The notes beneath the pieces are model-generated. The model was not told where the DNA came from, did not search any database, and was given only the letters and a program-made list of their open reading frames with translations. Positions 1 to 12,150 of a stretch of 64,000 nucleotides of DNA are shown here, one piece after another. Within the stretch, counting starts at the first letter, position 1, and every line of letters starts with the position of its first letter. Position numbers and translations under genes: made by a program. The DNA is taken from the NCBI GenBank assembly GCA_025667525.1, contig CM046880.1, positions 593,873,895 to 593,937,894 of the forward strand, read 5' to 3'. Source of the DNA: Glebionis coronaria (lineage: Eukaryota; Streptophyta; Magnoliopsida; Asterales; Asteraceae).

Positions 1-2658
1 TCAGGATGTAGTTTTGGTTTCGTATTGTTCGGGAGCGTTGAGGTAGTCATATGAAAGACTTGGTCGCGCCTGCACGCTTAAGTAGGTGACCATGAGAGAA
101 CGGTCGGAATATTCTTAGTGGGGAGGAAATAAGTTCGTAGACGAACTAGTGTGGTCATGAGGTCTCTTAGGAGTACTAAGGAGATGAATAGAGATTTGTG
201 GGATACTAGCACAAGTAAAGCGCCATAGAGAGTGTTGGAAGGGGATATAATACCTCAAAGGTATTTATGATTGTTCGTAGGGCATGTAAGTTTTCCAAAA
301 ATTTCTTGAAATTTAGTAGGTTTGCCTATTACTGTGAGGTAGAACCATAAATAGAGCAAGTAGGGGAGGTGAGAGGAGTTGTAGTTAGTGCCTTTCCAAG
401 GCAAATCGTTGATGGAGTGAATTAAAAACAAGAGCTGTTAGAAATTGCAAGGAATGCCGGATAAAGGTTGAGTTTCCTGGTAGAAAATGTGATGTGGAAG
501 CGGTTGAGTGTCTGATAAGAGGAAGTATTGGTCTTATAGAATACGTGTAGATTTTCGCGAGTAGAACGAGGTAGAAATTCATTCGTATTGCCGCTGAGAG
601 AGGATGCAATGAGGACGTAATTGAAACTGCTAAGGATGTTGTATGAACGCCTTGGGTTTACGGTTATGCATTTGGCTTCGCCAAAGCACTAGCGGATTTC
701 ATGAAGTCAATGAAGCGAGTGTGCATGAACGTATGTAAATGAGTTGTCATCGGGAGTATCGACGACATCTTGATCTACTCAAAGTCTAAGAAGGAGAGTG
801 AGGCGAAGTATGTGTTGGTTTTGGAGTGGAATTATACGTGAGATTTTCAAGTGTGAGTTTTAGTATTAAGTCTACCATGATGAGTAGTTAGAGATGATGG
901 CGTATCATGGAACCAGCAAGGGACGAAGTGAAGAAGGACGAGGAAGCATTTTGGAGGCTGAAGAGGTGGATTGGATAATGAGCCGATCTTGGCATTATCG
1001 GAAGGACTGGATGAATTCGCGAAGCATGAAGATACGTGGAGCAAGGATTTGGATGTGTACGAGAACGACAAGAAAGGCGATTTCTTATACGTTGCAGGAA
1101 CTGAAGATTTGGAAGAACTGGATAGACTTAGTTAGTGGAGCTGGACTGTTATATCTGCCTAGAATGCTAGAGGCATTTGGTGTACGAGAAGTGGAGAATG
1201 ATTTATACGGATCGTGAACGTCTCCAACACGTATTCGATCATCTTGATTGAACATTTGGCAAAGGTGATGGGTGGAGTTAATTGATGAAAGAAAATTGCA
1301 AGGCCAAGTACCATATGGGAAGGGCAAGCATGGTGGATGAGACATGGAATAAGAAGAATGAAGTGAAGCTGAGACGAACTTGAACTATATGTATGACGTA
1401 TTAGGGTGGTTTGGATGAAGGATGTAGGTTGCACGAGTTGAGTTGTCTAAAGCAGAGAACGCGTCAACATGTATGTTGCGTGGCTTGGACAATCATATGG
1501 AGAAAAGGGACATAGACTATACTTCCTACATAGATAGGAGCAGCTTAGAAAGGGCGATGTAAGGATGAAGTTGGTGGAAGGGATACATAATGCGGTGGAG
1601 GATTAAGTACGATGGGAGTTGGGTGATAGTCGATAGACTGACTAATTCATCACATATTTCAAGAGGAAAGAAAAGTCACATAGTTGAGAAGTTGGAAGGA
1701 TTGCGTACGGATGTGATGGAATAGAGGGTTCTACGTAAAAGTTAGCCTAATATGTATGGAATGCCTTATGAAGGATTATGGCAAGGGAAGAAACGATGGG
1801 AAGCATCACATCGTGATGTATGGTAGGAGTTGAGGAAGAAAGAAGGAAGTGTGTATAGAAGCGAAGCATGAATGAAATAGGTCGAGATAGGAACCGAAGG
1901 TAAAACTTTGGTAGAGCCTAATGAGTAGAATAAAGCACAACGTAGGCTAATGCTGTCGTAGTGTGGAAAAGGAAATGGCGCTGACCTATACTAATTGTTT
2001 GGGAGGCTTAGTATCGATAATCGAATGGATGAGGAGTTATAGGTGTGATGTGCCATAGGGACGAAGGGCTTGGTCTAACCGAGATAACCGTCTTTTGATG
2101 ATGTGTATAGATCATAAGTTGATTTGGATTGGAAGAACTAATGGCTATGTAGAAAAGGAGGAAACCACTAGAGTTAGTGACAGAGTTATGTATGAAGTTT
2201 CACCCATAGTAACGGGTGGTATGTTTTGGTAAAATGGAAGAGTTGATGTAGAGTTTTGTAGGTCCATTTATGATCTTTGGAAAGATCGGACCAGTAGCTT
2301 ATGAGCATAGAATTACTTGGGGGAAATGAGTGGTATATATGATATATTGCATGTATTAAGATTGGTAAATGTTGTTTGAGAATGCATATTTGCATGTACG
2401 GTTATTCGGGACTTGTATTAATAAGAGTCTTTGTTTTATCAAAGAGTCATCTGTGAGATTTATTGACTGTGAGGTCAAGAGTTTGGCATTGAGTTTAATT
2501 ATTTTTGGTTTGTATATGTGGTATTTTGAAACTTGAACTAAAGTTCACGTGGAAATGAGAGGAGTTCGTTTAGAACAAGTATCCTCATGTGATTTGTTGT
2601 TTGTGTGTTGATCCTAAGGAGTAAATCTCGGGACGAGATTTCTATTAGGAGGGAGTGA
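1..2658 (+). pseudogene. Degenerate Ty3/Gypsy pol (chromovirus-like), 5' part outside window
   Basis: This stretch is the decayed end of a Gypsy pol gene, reading toward the LTR that follows it. At 758-787 one frame gives IDDILIYSKS, the reverse transcriptase catalytic box (usually FIDDILIYSK). Around 2252-2316 another frame gives FVGPF...KIGPVAYE, which resembles the post-integrase segment (FIGPFEI..RVGPVAY) of chromoviruses such as Tekay/Del. No long open frame survives: stops and frameshifts occur throughout. The end, with the GGGACGAGAT motif at about 2631 and the purine-rich tract before 2659, is the usual end-of-pol and PPT arrangement of this group. The clade is inferred; Gypsy identity is fairly sure. 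Confidence 0.75.
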
Positions 2659-5269
2659 TGTGACAATCCTGGTTTTGAGGTTCGTCACTTAGTTTTATTT
2701 TGTGCTAGTTACGTGTCTTTACGTGTTTATGTGCTTATTGGTGTGTATAGATTGTGGTTTGGATATCGTTTCCGGTACGGGGTACCTTGTGAGTGAAACG
2801 ATGTGTGATGATTTCATGTTCATGAGTTCACATGGTAGTGACTATGAAGTGAGATGGTGTTATTTGGTGGTTTTACGTATACGTATATGTATTATAGAAA
2901 ATCGTATTTTTACGATTTACGGTTTAGCGTTTAGAGGTCTCGGATGAGGAAATTGGTCATATGGATATTTTTTGGGATGGTTTTAAGTCATTTAGGACTT
3001 AGTTATAAAGTTTATTTCAAAATTTGAGATTTTTTTTAAAAGTGTATATTTTACGTCTTTTACGGTAAAACGCGTAAATTTGACTAGTTTTACGGTTTTG
3101 AGGTTTTGGAGACTTTAGGAGCTGAAATAAATTAAGGAAAATTAAGATAATATTATTAATACAAATATTAATAATAAAAAGGAAAAAAAACGAAATTAAA
3201 TGGGTATAGGTCGGTTATGTGAAAAAAAGAAAAGAAAAGGGGAAAAAAAGGGAAAAAGGGAACCGGGCTTTTGTACATGGGCCAAGGACTTGTTAAGAAA
3301 GTATATAAAGTCTTTTTATTAATCAAAACACTCATAAAATCCCTGGAGATCAAGGTTTGTTCATCATAAATGGTGGTTTTAGGGTTCTTCATTAATTTTT
3401 CTTCTTTCAAAAATTTCTAAGGTAAAATCTTTAATACTCTTTTCAATTAAATTGTTTAATGTTTTCTTTAATCATCTTATGATGGATTTAGGTTAGGGTT
3501 TAATTTAAGAACAGTAAATTAATGTTATAATAATGAGTTCATAATGATTAAATAAATTAGGGCTTGTAATTAGAGGGATTAGGGTTAATTAATGTGGTTG
3601 ATTTTGTTAAACCCGTTTTTAAAAACTGTGCAGAATTTTAAGTCAATTGTTTTGATCATATCGGGAGTTCTAGGAACATTCAAGATGCGATCCAAGTATC
3701 CCTGAAAAGGTAATTGAAGTGGCTTTCTAATGCAAGAAACTAGAACTAAATTGGAGGTCGGGAAGTGGGTCAAAAACAGGTTACAACAGTCGGAGGTCAA
3801 TACAGTTTTAAAGTCAGCCTGTTTTCTTTTTAAGTTTTGGGTTGTTTGAGGTACTTAGGGTTGCATTGGGATCTTCTCACGGACATGAGAAATGGTTTAT
3901 AGATTGTAGTAAGTATCTGCACTTGGGCTAAGATTTTGGTTTAGGGTAAGACCCTCTAATGGTAATGAACTTTTCATACGTTTAAAATCAGTGAATTCTG
4001 GATAGGTAGAAATATATACACATATATCGGGACCTTAACAGTAGCTTTAAGGTTAGGGAAAGTGGGAGGTTTTAACTAACATGTATAAAAGTGTGAATAT
4101 TCCTTTTACAGAAACCATGGGTATATTTAAGTTGACGTTTGACTTAAAGTTTTGAGACCTAAAACTGGGATTGTTTTGTGTAAAATTATGAACGGGATAG
4201 CTATTAAACTTAACCAAGTTAGGGACTTGTTAAGGAAGGGTAATAGGGTGATTAGAGCTTATCAATGAGGTATTTACATGGGAATAGGCTAGATGTCCAT
4301 CATAGGTTGATGAGCCATCTTAGTGATTGGTTTATGTATTGATTGCGTGTTTTTGGTTTGTTAGCTTGTTGCTAGTGCGAGGACTTGTGAAGAAGCAATC
4401 AGGTGAGTTTCATAGTCCCATATTTACTATTGATTTTGACTTCCAGATGGGATGGAAGAGACACTGTGTTATGTTGTTTATAAATTGATGCTGTGAATAT
4501 TTTTAAGGTTTGAGATGGACTTGTGTGTACATTATGTGATTAACTGCTATGTGATTCTTGTTCGGGTATGATTTGGATGGGAAAGGTACATAGGTGTATG
4601 GGCGCCTATGGTACCATGGTTGTTGGTAAGGCGTGATGCCTTGGTAATTATGGTTGTTGGTAACGCGTGATGCCTTGGAAATTATGGTTGTTGGTAAGGC
4701 GTGATGCCTTGGTAATTGTGGTTGTTGGTAAGGCGTGATGCCTTGGAATTGTGATGATTGATTGAACCTGAATGCTAGTTGTTAATACATAATTGTAGCG
4801 CATTGTCCATATGTTATTGTGTTGATGGTTGTTATTCACAGCTTGTAACTGATTTAGCGTTGGAGTCTAAACCTATGACTCTCACCAACTTTATGTTGAC
4901 GTGTTTTAGTGTCTCTTTCAGGTGTGAATGTGTTTAAGCTTGAGGATAGAAGTGGCTAGACTTGGGTGCCTTAGGATTGCATATAGAAGGAGATCCCCGT
5001 TCCTTCTTAGTTTACCTTTATGTTTTTTTTATAAGTGATACATGTTGGCACCTATATGTTTGTTTGGTTTATGTTTATTGTTTGTCTTGGGTAAGTGGTA
5101 GGGCTGTTACCTACTTACCTAGACTCCTGCATTTGATGAGATATTGTCATGACTTTTGTGTCACCATTTTATGACATTTCTTATTTCATATAGTTATCTC
5201 TATAGACACGCCATGTTGTGATGATATCCATACGTCGCGCCCCATATTCCGCCATGGTGGGGTGTGACA
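2659..5269 (+). repeat. 3' LTR of the plus-strand Ty3/Gypsy element (2,611 bp)
   Basis: The LTR opens with TGTGACAATCC directly after a purine-rich PPT (AGGAGGGAGTGA) and closes with GGTGTGACA, so it has TG...CA ends. It follows decayed pol in the expected orientation. Its partner LTR lies left of the window. It is inserted in the leader of a minus-strand Copia element, which resumes at 5270. The 5-bp target duplication cannot be checked because the left end is missing. Confidence 0.75.
4617..4752 (+). repeat. Four 34-bp tandem repeats with an internal palindrome, inside the LTR
   Basis: Units start at 4617, 4651, 4685 and 4719, an exact 34-bp period. Each begins TGGTTGTTGG and contains AAGGC-GTGAT-GCCTT, a 5-bp stem with a 5-nt loop (one copy reads AACGC). 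The array therefore gives four consecutive small hairpins. Confidence 0.85.
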
Positions 5270-6246
5270 CCATAATACAACCAAAACCATTTGCTGGAAC
5301 CAACGATCATAAGAAGTACCAATCTTCATGATATCATACCATGAAACAAGAATAGTATGACCCTGTTGTTGTACACATCCTCACGTACAGTCCCATCATA
5401 TTTGAGCAGATGCAACCAATCGGTACAAAGATAAATCGTGACCATAGTACCACGTCTCAGCATACAACCGTATTCACAAAACCTTTCATTGTTGTTGCCA
5501 TCACACGTCTCAATTAGTTTTAGCGTTTTGAAAAAAACTCTAATTCATACATCATCATAGATACTTTCTGTCCTTCTTCCAAAGCAGCACAGATAACATA
5601 TCGATCAAGGGTATGAAAACCCTAAAACGAGAATCACAGCAGCCAGAAATGTTCATCACCTTAGATCATTCTAGGGTTCATTATTGATTCAGGAATCAAC
5701 TCACCAAACCTAGAACAATCACTATCATTCCAACAGCAGCAACATCATAGTACCAGCAACAATTTTCTAGGGTTTGTTAGAAAAAACCCTAGATCAGCAG
5801 GAACATCTTTTATTTAAAACATAAATAAAATGAAAACCTTGTAGATCAACCAGATCGAGAGCCAACAAGCTCTGATACCACTTGTTGAGTCTTAGGATCT
5901 AGACTCATCTGGGATATCATAATCATGATTGTAATAAGCACAACGGAATAACAAAGAACACAATCATAATCATGGACAAGGCTTTCACTAATAAATCATA
6001 CTATTAATAAAGCTACTAACTACTACTCCTGGTGCCTTATAGGCTTGACACCAGGAGGAACGCACACACACCTTTAGTTTACATTGTATCTGAATGAGTG
6101 AATAACCATGTGTGCCTAACCCTCTTTATATAATAGAGGTACTAGGGTTACATCGAAAACCCTAGCTTACTATAAAAGCTAACTATTTATTATTAAGTCA
6201 TTCATCTTCTTTTGTCATATCAACTCAAGATATATAAGTCCCAACA
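5270..6246 (-). mobile_element. 5' end of a Ty1/Copia retrotransposon: LTR, PBS and leader
   Basis: Read on the minus strand, a 364-bp LTR (5883-6246) runs from TGTTGGGAC to GACTCAACA. It is followed after two bases by TGGTATCAGAGC (5869-5880), the classic initiator-tRNA-Met primer binding site of plant Copia elements. About 600 bp of leader follows and then stops abruptly at the Gypsy LTR boundary, so the Copia was split by the Gypsy insertion. No gag or pol is visible in the window; the rest should lie beyond its left edge. The LTR itself sits inside a minus-strand Tat-type Gypsy. Confidence 0.8.
5869..5880 (-). promoter_or_regulatory. Copia primer binding site (tRNA-Met type)
   Basis: The minus-strand sequence TGGTATCAGAGC matches the 3' end complement of plant initiator tRNA-Met, where reverse transcription is primed. 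It lies two bases inside the LTR end, which fixes the LTR boundary and element orientation. Confidence 0.85.
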
Positions 6247-7760
6247 ATATTCTTCAATGTTTCAAAGAATGGCATTGACCTTTCGGCTGACCGGGACAAG
6301 AAACGATTGAGTGTTGCCAGCTTACCGCTCAGAGACTGCATCTCTTTCAAAGTTTTCGGGGACCTCATTTTTGTGATTGCTTTTATCTTCTTGGGATTTG
6401 CTTTTATGCCTTATGATGTTACCATGTATCCTAAGAACTTTCCTTCCTCGACCCCGAACGAACATTTTTTTGGATTTAGCTTCATGTTAATTCTTTTCAG
6501 ATTGTTGAAAGTTTCTTGGATGTCTGCGAGCATGTCTTCCTCGGTTTTACTTTTGATCATCAAATCATGCACGTATGCTTCCAAGTTCGTGCCAATTTGC
6601 GAGTGGAACGCTGAGTCCACCAACCTTTGATAGGTGGCCCCAGCATTCTTCAGACCGAAAGGCATTTTCGTATAACAGTACGTGCCCTCGTCGGTATAAA
6701 ATGTTGTCTTTTCCTCATCTGCTTCGTCCATTAGCACTTGGTGATATCCCTTATATGCATCTAGGAAACACTTGAACTTATATCCCATGACCGCTCCTAT
6801 CTTCACGTCTATGTCCGGTAAGGGATAATAATCCTTCGGACAGGCGGAATTAAGGTTCTTGAAATCTATGCACATTCGCCAATCACCATCCGGCTTCTTT
6901 ACTAGGACGGGGTTGGAGATCCATGTTGGGTATCTCAACGGTCGTATGATATCGGCCTTCATCAACTCTGTCACATCTCTTTTGACTGCTTGACTTTTCT
7001 CTTCTCCTAGCGTCCTTCTTTTTTGTGCAATCGGAGCAGCCTCTATGTTGACATTCAGCGAGTGCTTGATAATCCTCATTGGTACTCCCTTCATATCCGA
7101 AGGTTCCCATGCGAATACATCAGCGTTGTTTTTTAGCAAGTCTATGAGCTGCAACCGACACTTCTTGGTAAACAACTTTCCGATGGTGACCAATTGCTCC
7201 GGGTATCCGGGGTTAACACAGATTTGTTCCGTCATATCTCCCGCTACCCTTGCTTGCTGATTGCGCTTTTCATGAGCAATCCATTTGTCTAACTCTTTTC
7301 CCACAGCCGTTGCTTTCATTTTTTCTATTTTCTGTCCGTCCTCTATGACCCTGCATTCATATATTGCTCGTGCTTTTGTTCTCATTGTTGCAATTCCGTT
7401 AGGAGTGTGGAACTTCATGGCTGAGTGGAGGGTAGAGGGCACGGCTCTTAATTCCCTGATACCGGTTCTTCCCAATATGATATTATAAGGAGATGGTACC
7501 CTTATCACCGTGAAGCTCATTACTATTCGTCTTGTTAGGTCATGTGATCCGAAGGTTACTTCCAAATCAATTTTTCCGAGAGGTGTTGTTTCTTCTCCTA
7601 AGAAACTTAAAACCTTTGTGTGGTCGGGTGTTAACCTCCTTCGGATCGAGGGATCTAAATTTAGAAAGCAATGTTCGAACATGACTTACATTTTGGCTCC
7701 TTCATCCACAAATACCCTTTTCACCCAATATCCTTCCACCTCAGCCTCAAATATCAAAGG
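6247..7760 (-). pseudogene. Ty3/Gypsy (Tat-type) protease-reverse transcriptase remnant
   Basis: This is the protease and reverse transcriptase part of a minus-strand Gypsy polyprotein. The protease box is damaged: the usual DGGAS region reads VDEGAKM and is followed by a TAA stop (7686-7688), after which the frame continues with MFEHCF. The RT has WRMCIDFKNLN, the segment ending PLPDI and MPFGLKNAGATYQRL, typical of the Tat/Retand group, but the catalytic YVDD box reads YVHD. Stops accumulate past 6411, and at 6247 the gene is cut by the Copia LTR, so RNase H and integrase are absent here. It cannot be functional. Confidence 0.85.
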
Positions 7761-9088
7761 ATTGTCAGATGCCTCGGCATCGGAGATCGGAGGGAATGTG
7801 ATGGGGGTATTCATCCAATCAAGCTCTATCTTACATACCTCTTTCCTTTTCATTCCGCTACACCTGCCTTCTATCATGTTTATTGTCTTTCCTTTGAAAT
7901 CTCTATTTCCTCTTCCCTGATTTCCTTTGTTTACCCTTCCTCGAAAGTCTCTTACGAGATGGTTCAGCTTACCAGACTCTAAGGCTGCTTCCAACTGTTT
8001 TCTCAACTGATGACAATCGTTGGTGAGATGACCCTTTTCTTGATGATAATCACAGTACTTATCCATGTTTTCGGGTCGGACTATTCCCTTGGTCGGCAAT
8101 GGTGGGGGAAGACACAATTGCAATTCAGTGGCTAGGATTTCTTTAGGGAACTTGGTCAGAGATTCCAAACCGGGACGTTGGTATGGGAACCTCCTTCCTT
8201 GATTTTGGTTCACTGGAGGTACATATGGGAGAACGAGGGCTTAGATCGGTAATCATTTCTTTGGCGACCTCTGTTGCGTCCACGCGCACCGGAAAGGACA
8301 TATCTTTCTTCCCTGTTGTATTTTACATTTCCATCACCCATTTCCCCTATTGGCAATTCCGTATTTCGGAAGGCATCCTCGGATTTTATGAAATCATCTA
8401 CCCTTTGCATCATTTCCGTCACCGTCACAGGGGTATCATCTGTGAAACGTCGAACCAACTCCGGGCATTTAGCCCCATTCACAAAAGCTGATATCTTCAT
8501 CACTTCCGGAACCCCTTGAATATAGCTTGCCTCATCCGTCCAGCGTTCTTTGAATACTGCCAAGGTTTCGTGTGCTTTGCGGGTGATGGTGGTGATTTCC
8601 ATTGGTGTTTTGAGGCTTTTCCTTCTCAGAGAAAACCTTTCCAAGAATTGGTCCTTTAAATCATCCCAGTTATCTATGCTACCTCTCGGCAACCTTTCGA
8701 ACCATCCTCCGGCAGCTCAATCCAAAGTTTGCTGAAAGAATCTACACCACACTGGAATCGGCCATTCTTCAGAATTAGCTGCACCGGCAAACCAGGTGAT
8801 ATGATCATTGGGATTAGTTGCCCCTGAGTATAACTTGAGGGTTGCGGGCAGTATATGCTTCGGTGAGGAGAACTGTATAATTCTTTTGGTGAAAGGAGAA
8901 GCCCTCACATCCTTGAAAGGCTTTTGCAAGTCGTCTACCGGTAGGTTGTCTTCCTTCTGGACCCTTCGTCCTTCATTTTGGTTCCTTTGTGTATCTTGTG
9001 GGTCGTCCTCGAAGACTAATCTTGTAGGTGAGATGGGCCTTTTGGATACAGCGTTATGGCGTTCTACTAGATTTTGTAACACGCTCAT
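7686..9088 (-). pseudogene. Ty3/Gypsy (Tat-type) gag remnant
   Basis: Gag forms the virus-like particle of the element. I place the start at the methionine at 9088, since further upstream the frame runs through the PBS and LTR. The frame is broken by a TGA at about 8717 (after FFQQTLD; it continues AAGGWFERLP) and a frameshift near 8220. The capsid region (residues around WDDLKDQFLERF and ALAVF-like FKERW) is followed by an arginine-rich segment and a zinc knuckle variant C-x2-H-x4-H-x4-C (CDYHQEKGHLTNDC), common in Tat elements. The two defects are enough to inactivate it. Confidence 0.85.
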
Positions 9089-9243
9089 ACTTTCCAAGAT
9101 TTTTTCTCGCAGGTTTATAGGTGTTTCAGTTTCTTTTTCGACCGTCACAGGATCGCGATCGGGGGTGGTGACCCTCCCAAGACTCCTGTCATCTATAGTT
9201 GTTTGTGGAGATTCGAGTTTAGGGTCCCACGGATGGCGCCAAT

Positions 9244-9835
9244 TGTTGAAGCAAATTTCTCCGGCTAGGCTGCTGCTAGCGAATTTACTTCGGTCACAGT
9301 GATGGTGTGCAAGTCTCTTGGTCTCGAACCTAGAAACAAAAGTTAGCACACGTTAGCCTCGTCCCAGGTTTGACCCCGAGACCAAGCTCCGGTGTGAGAG
9401 TAAGTAACTGTCACAAAGCTGGTATCCGGTGTGGAATACCGGAAGATATAGTTGTATTATTGGTGAGTAGTTAATACAGAGTGAGTAGTGTGTGTGTTAA
9501 ATGTGGAGGTATTTATACTACTTTGTAGTGCGTACCTGGATGTGTGGTCACATCAGTAGACTAGGCACCAAGTCCTAGGTTACGCAAATCCCTCTAATCG
9601 ATGGATTTGTTTCCCCAAGGGCGGCGGCGCTTCTCTTTACTCGTTGGGTAGATGAAGGTCCCCTGGATAATGTTGTGGGTTGCTTTTACTTTTCCTTAGC
9701 TCTAGGCTTGGTTATTAAATGCTTCACTGACATTATATCAGCCCTATTAAATGTTGGTAGGTTTCGATACCGTTGCGGGGAAGTGTATGTGTCCGGAGGC
9801 ATTGGCCGGAGACATACGCGAACATTATGTAGCAT
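9244..9835 (-). repeat. 5' LTR of the Tat-type Gypsy (right limit approximate)
   Basis: On the minus strand the LTR ends ...CTTCAACA at 9244 and is followed by TTGGCGCCATCCGTGGGACC, the usual PBS neighbourhood of Tat/Athila elements. A TATAAATA box sits at 9512-9519 on the minus strand. The outer boundary is uncertain because the matching LTR is not in the window; 9835 is a guess based on a CA end. Confidence 0.6.
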
Positions 9836-10003
9836 TGAACTTTGTACGTCAAGTTCGACAATTTTTTCTAAACATTGTTCTTAGTATATGTAGTTGATTG
9901 ATACTATGCGGTATTGAACCACATCATATGCTACAAATTAGCATTTCAACATGTTTTTTAAGAAAAACACTAGACATAAATCAACTCTTGTTTACCAATG
10001 TTT
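9836..10003. other. Short non-coding stretch
   Basis: No gene is seen. Part of it (about 9925-9990, with AAAACACTAGAC) resembles 12775-12850, so it is probably a piece of a dispersed repeat. Confidence 0.4.
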
Positions 10004-10310
10004 TCAGACCCGGGTTAACCCGGTCGGGTCAACCGGTTGACCCGGTTCCGATCGAAAAAACGGGTCATTTTGATTCGGGTTTTATATTTTCGAAACATGG
10101 CTTGACCCGGCGGGGTTCGGGGTGACCCGGGTCGACCCGGTTCTTGAGACCTGGCCGGGTTTGACTAAAACCGAAACCGAACCGACATATCGGTTTTTAA
10201 AAAACCAAAAACCGAAATCGTTCGGTTTTAGGCGGTTCGGTTTTTTCGGTTTGTAATCGGTTTCGGTTCGGTTTTTCGGTTTTTTCGGTTTTAAAACCGT
10301 TTATATTTGG
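10004..10310. repeat. Low-complexity CCGGGT / CGGTTT repeat, left half
   Basis: The first part is built from degenerate ACCCGG/CCGGGT words, the second from CGGTTT, ACCGAAA and TTCGGTTT words. The right half with the same word use lies at 11838-11995, with a foldback element inserted between. Such CGGTT-type repeats are common in plant intergenic DNA. Confidence 0.7.
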
Positions 10311-10595
10311 GTACGTTCGATTTAGATTAAAAGACTTGTTTTGCGTGGAAAATAGTTTTTTTTTTATTTTCAATCTAAGTCTAATAATGTTTGTCTCAAA
10401 TTTCTAATCTATAGTTAGACACATATTTTTAAGATAAACACACATGCAAGTAAATATACGTACAAACGATTATTGTCACATATGTAAATTATATATAGTC
10501 AATTAAACACAAATATATATCAAACACGCGTATAAACAATAAGATAAATATATTACTCTTATTTCCCTAAAAAACGAATATTAATTTATAAATTT

Positions 10596-11776
10596 GAGTA
10601 AAGTGCAAAAATCATCCCTGTGGTTTGTCAAAAGTTTGAATTACATCCCTCGTTAATACTTCGTGCAGTATACATCACTGTGGTTGCAAAATGGTGCATA
10701 ATACATCCCTGCGAACGGATGGTGCAAAGAGTTTTCAGTTAAGGGTTAAAATTGTTTATGACTTTAAGGGTGTTTTGGTCTTTTTACAACCCGGGATAAT
10801 TTTTGCACTTAACTTTAAAAAACAAATTTGAAAAAAGTTTTTTTCTCAAAAAATTTCAATTTTCTTTTTCAAAAAAATTTCGTAAAAGTTTTTTTTAAAC
10901 TTTCGAAAAGGTTTTTTTTTAAACTCTCGAAAAAGTTTTTTTCTAAATTAAAAAAAAATCCGAATTTGAAAAAAAAAACGATATTAGAAATTAAAAAAAA
11001 AATACTTTTTTTTTAATTTTGTTTGAAAAAATACTTTCCGCAAACCCCAAACAAAACTTGTTTTAAAATTTTTCCAAAAAAGAGTTTTGTCCAAAAAATT
11101 TCAAAAAAATATTTTCTATAAAAAAAATCGAAAATATCTTCTTTTAAAAAAAAAATCGAAGGGGTGCTTTTTTTTAAAATTTCGAAAACGGTATTTTTCT
11201 TTTTAAATTTCGATAAAATTTAAAATGAAAAAAAAAAATATTTTCGAAATAAAAAAAAACACTTTTAAAAAAAAATTATAAAAAAGAGTAAAGTATTTTC
11301 TTTGATTTTTATGGAAATGTTTTTTTTCAAAATTTAAAAAAAAATTCTTTTAGGAAATCTACGAAAAAGTATTTTTTGTTTCAAAAAAAAATCGAAAACT
11401 GTTTTTTTTTCAAAAGTATTTTTTTTAAAAAAGAACTTCTTTTTCGAAAGTTTTTTGAAAAAAATTAATATTATCGAAAAAAAATTTAAAAACCTTTTTT
11501 CAAAAAAAAAAAAAAATTTCAAATTTTTGAAAAAAAAAAATTCTAAATTTTTTTAAAGTTAAGTGCAAAAATCATCTCTGGGTTGTAAAATGACCAAAAC
11601 ACCCTTAGAGTGACAAACAGTTTTAACCCTTAACTGTAAAGTATTTGCACCATCCGTCCTCAGGGATGTATTGTGCACCATTTTGCAACCACAGTGATGT
11701 ATACTGCGCGAAGTATTAACGAGGGATGTAATTCAAACTTTTGACAAACCACATGGATGATTTTTGCACTTTACTC
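10596..11776. mobile_element. Foldback MULE-like element with ~220-bp terminal inverted repeats
   Basis: The left arm (10596 to about 10820) begins GAGTAAAGTGCAAAAATCAT and is repeated inverted at about 11557-11776. Flanking 9-bp sequences, TATAAATTT (10587-10595) and GATAAATTT (11777-11785), agree at 8 of 9 positions. A 9-bp target duplication with long inverted repeats suggests a Mutator-like (MULE) foldback. The 740-bp centre is almost only A and T runs with scattered TCGAAA words; apparent reading frames in it are low-complexity artefacts. It codes for nothing. Confidence 0.8.
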
Positions 11777-11837
11777 GATAAATTTTTATATTACTTATTT
11801 ATTTATATTATATTATATTTATATTTTTTATATAATA

Positions 11838-11995
11838 AAATGGTTCGGTTCGATTTTAGTTGAAAACCGAAACCGAAACTAAACTTTTCGGTTTTTGCAA
11901 ACGTAAAAACTGGACCATCGATTTTTATATTCGGTTGGTTTTTTAAGTTCGATTTTTTTTGTTTTTCGGTTCCGTTTTAATTTTTCGGTTTTTTT
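11838..11995. repeat. Low-complexity CGGTTT repeat, right half
   Basis: Contains GGTTCGGTTCG, AAAACCGAAACCGAAAC and TTTTTCGGTT words, the same composition as 10200-10310. It is probably the other half of one element interrupted by the foldback MULE. Confidence 0.6.
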
Positions 11996-12024
11996 CTCAC
12001 CCCTAATATAATACGACGTAGTAC

Positions 12025-12150
12025 ATCGTTTTGTGGTAATGGCATTTAACATAGTTAATGTCAAATTAAAATTAATAAAGTGGCAAAATTAACAATGCAG
12101 CTGCAAGTTTATTAGGATAACGTTCTTGAGTTTAAGTGGATAACGTTCTT
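12025..12150 (+). repeat. Direct repeat, copy 1 (copy 2 at 12895-13010)
   Basis: Both copies share TTTTGTGGTAATGGCA at the start, GGCAAAATTAACAA in the middle and GGATAACGTTCTT near the end. The intervening 750 bp carries a Tourist-like MITE. The copies are diverged, so the duplication is old. Confidence 0.65.

Noticed and set aside
10828..11522. Lysine/phenylalanine-rich reading frames in the A/T-rich core on both strands.
   Set aside because: They consist of homopolymer-derived codons only and lie inside a foldback element; no domain or coding bias.
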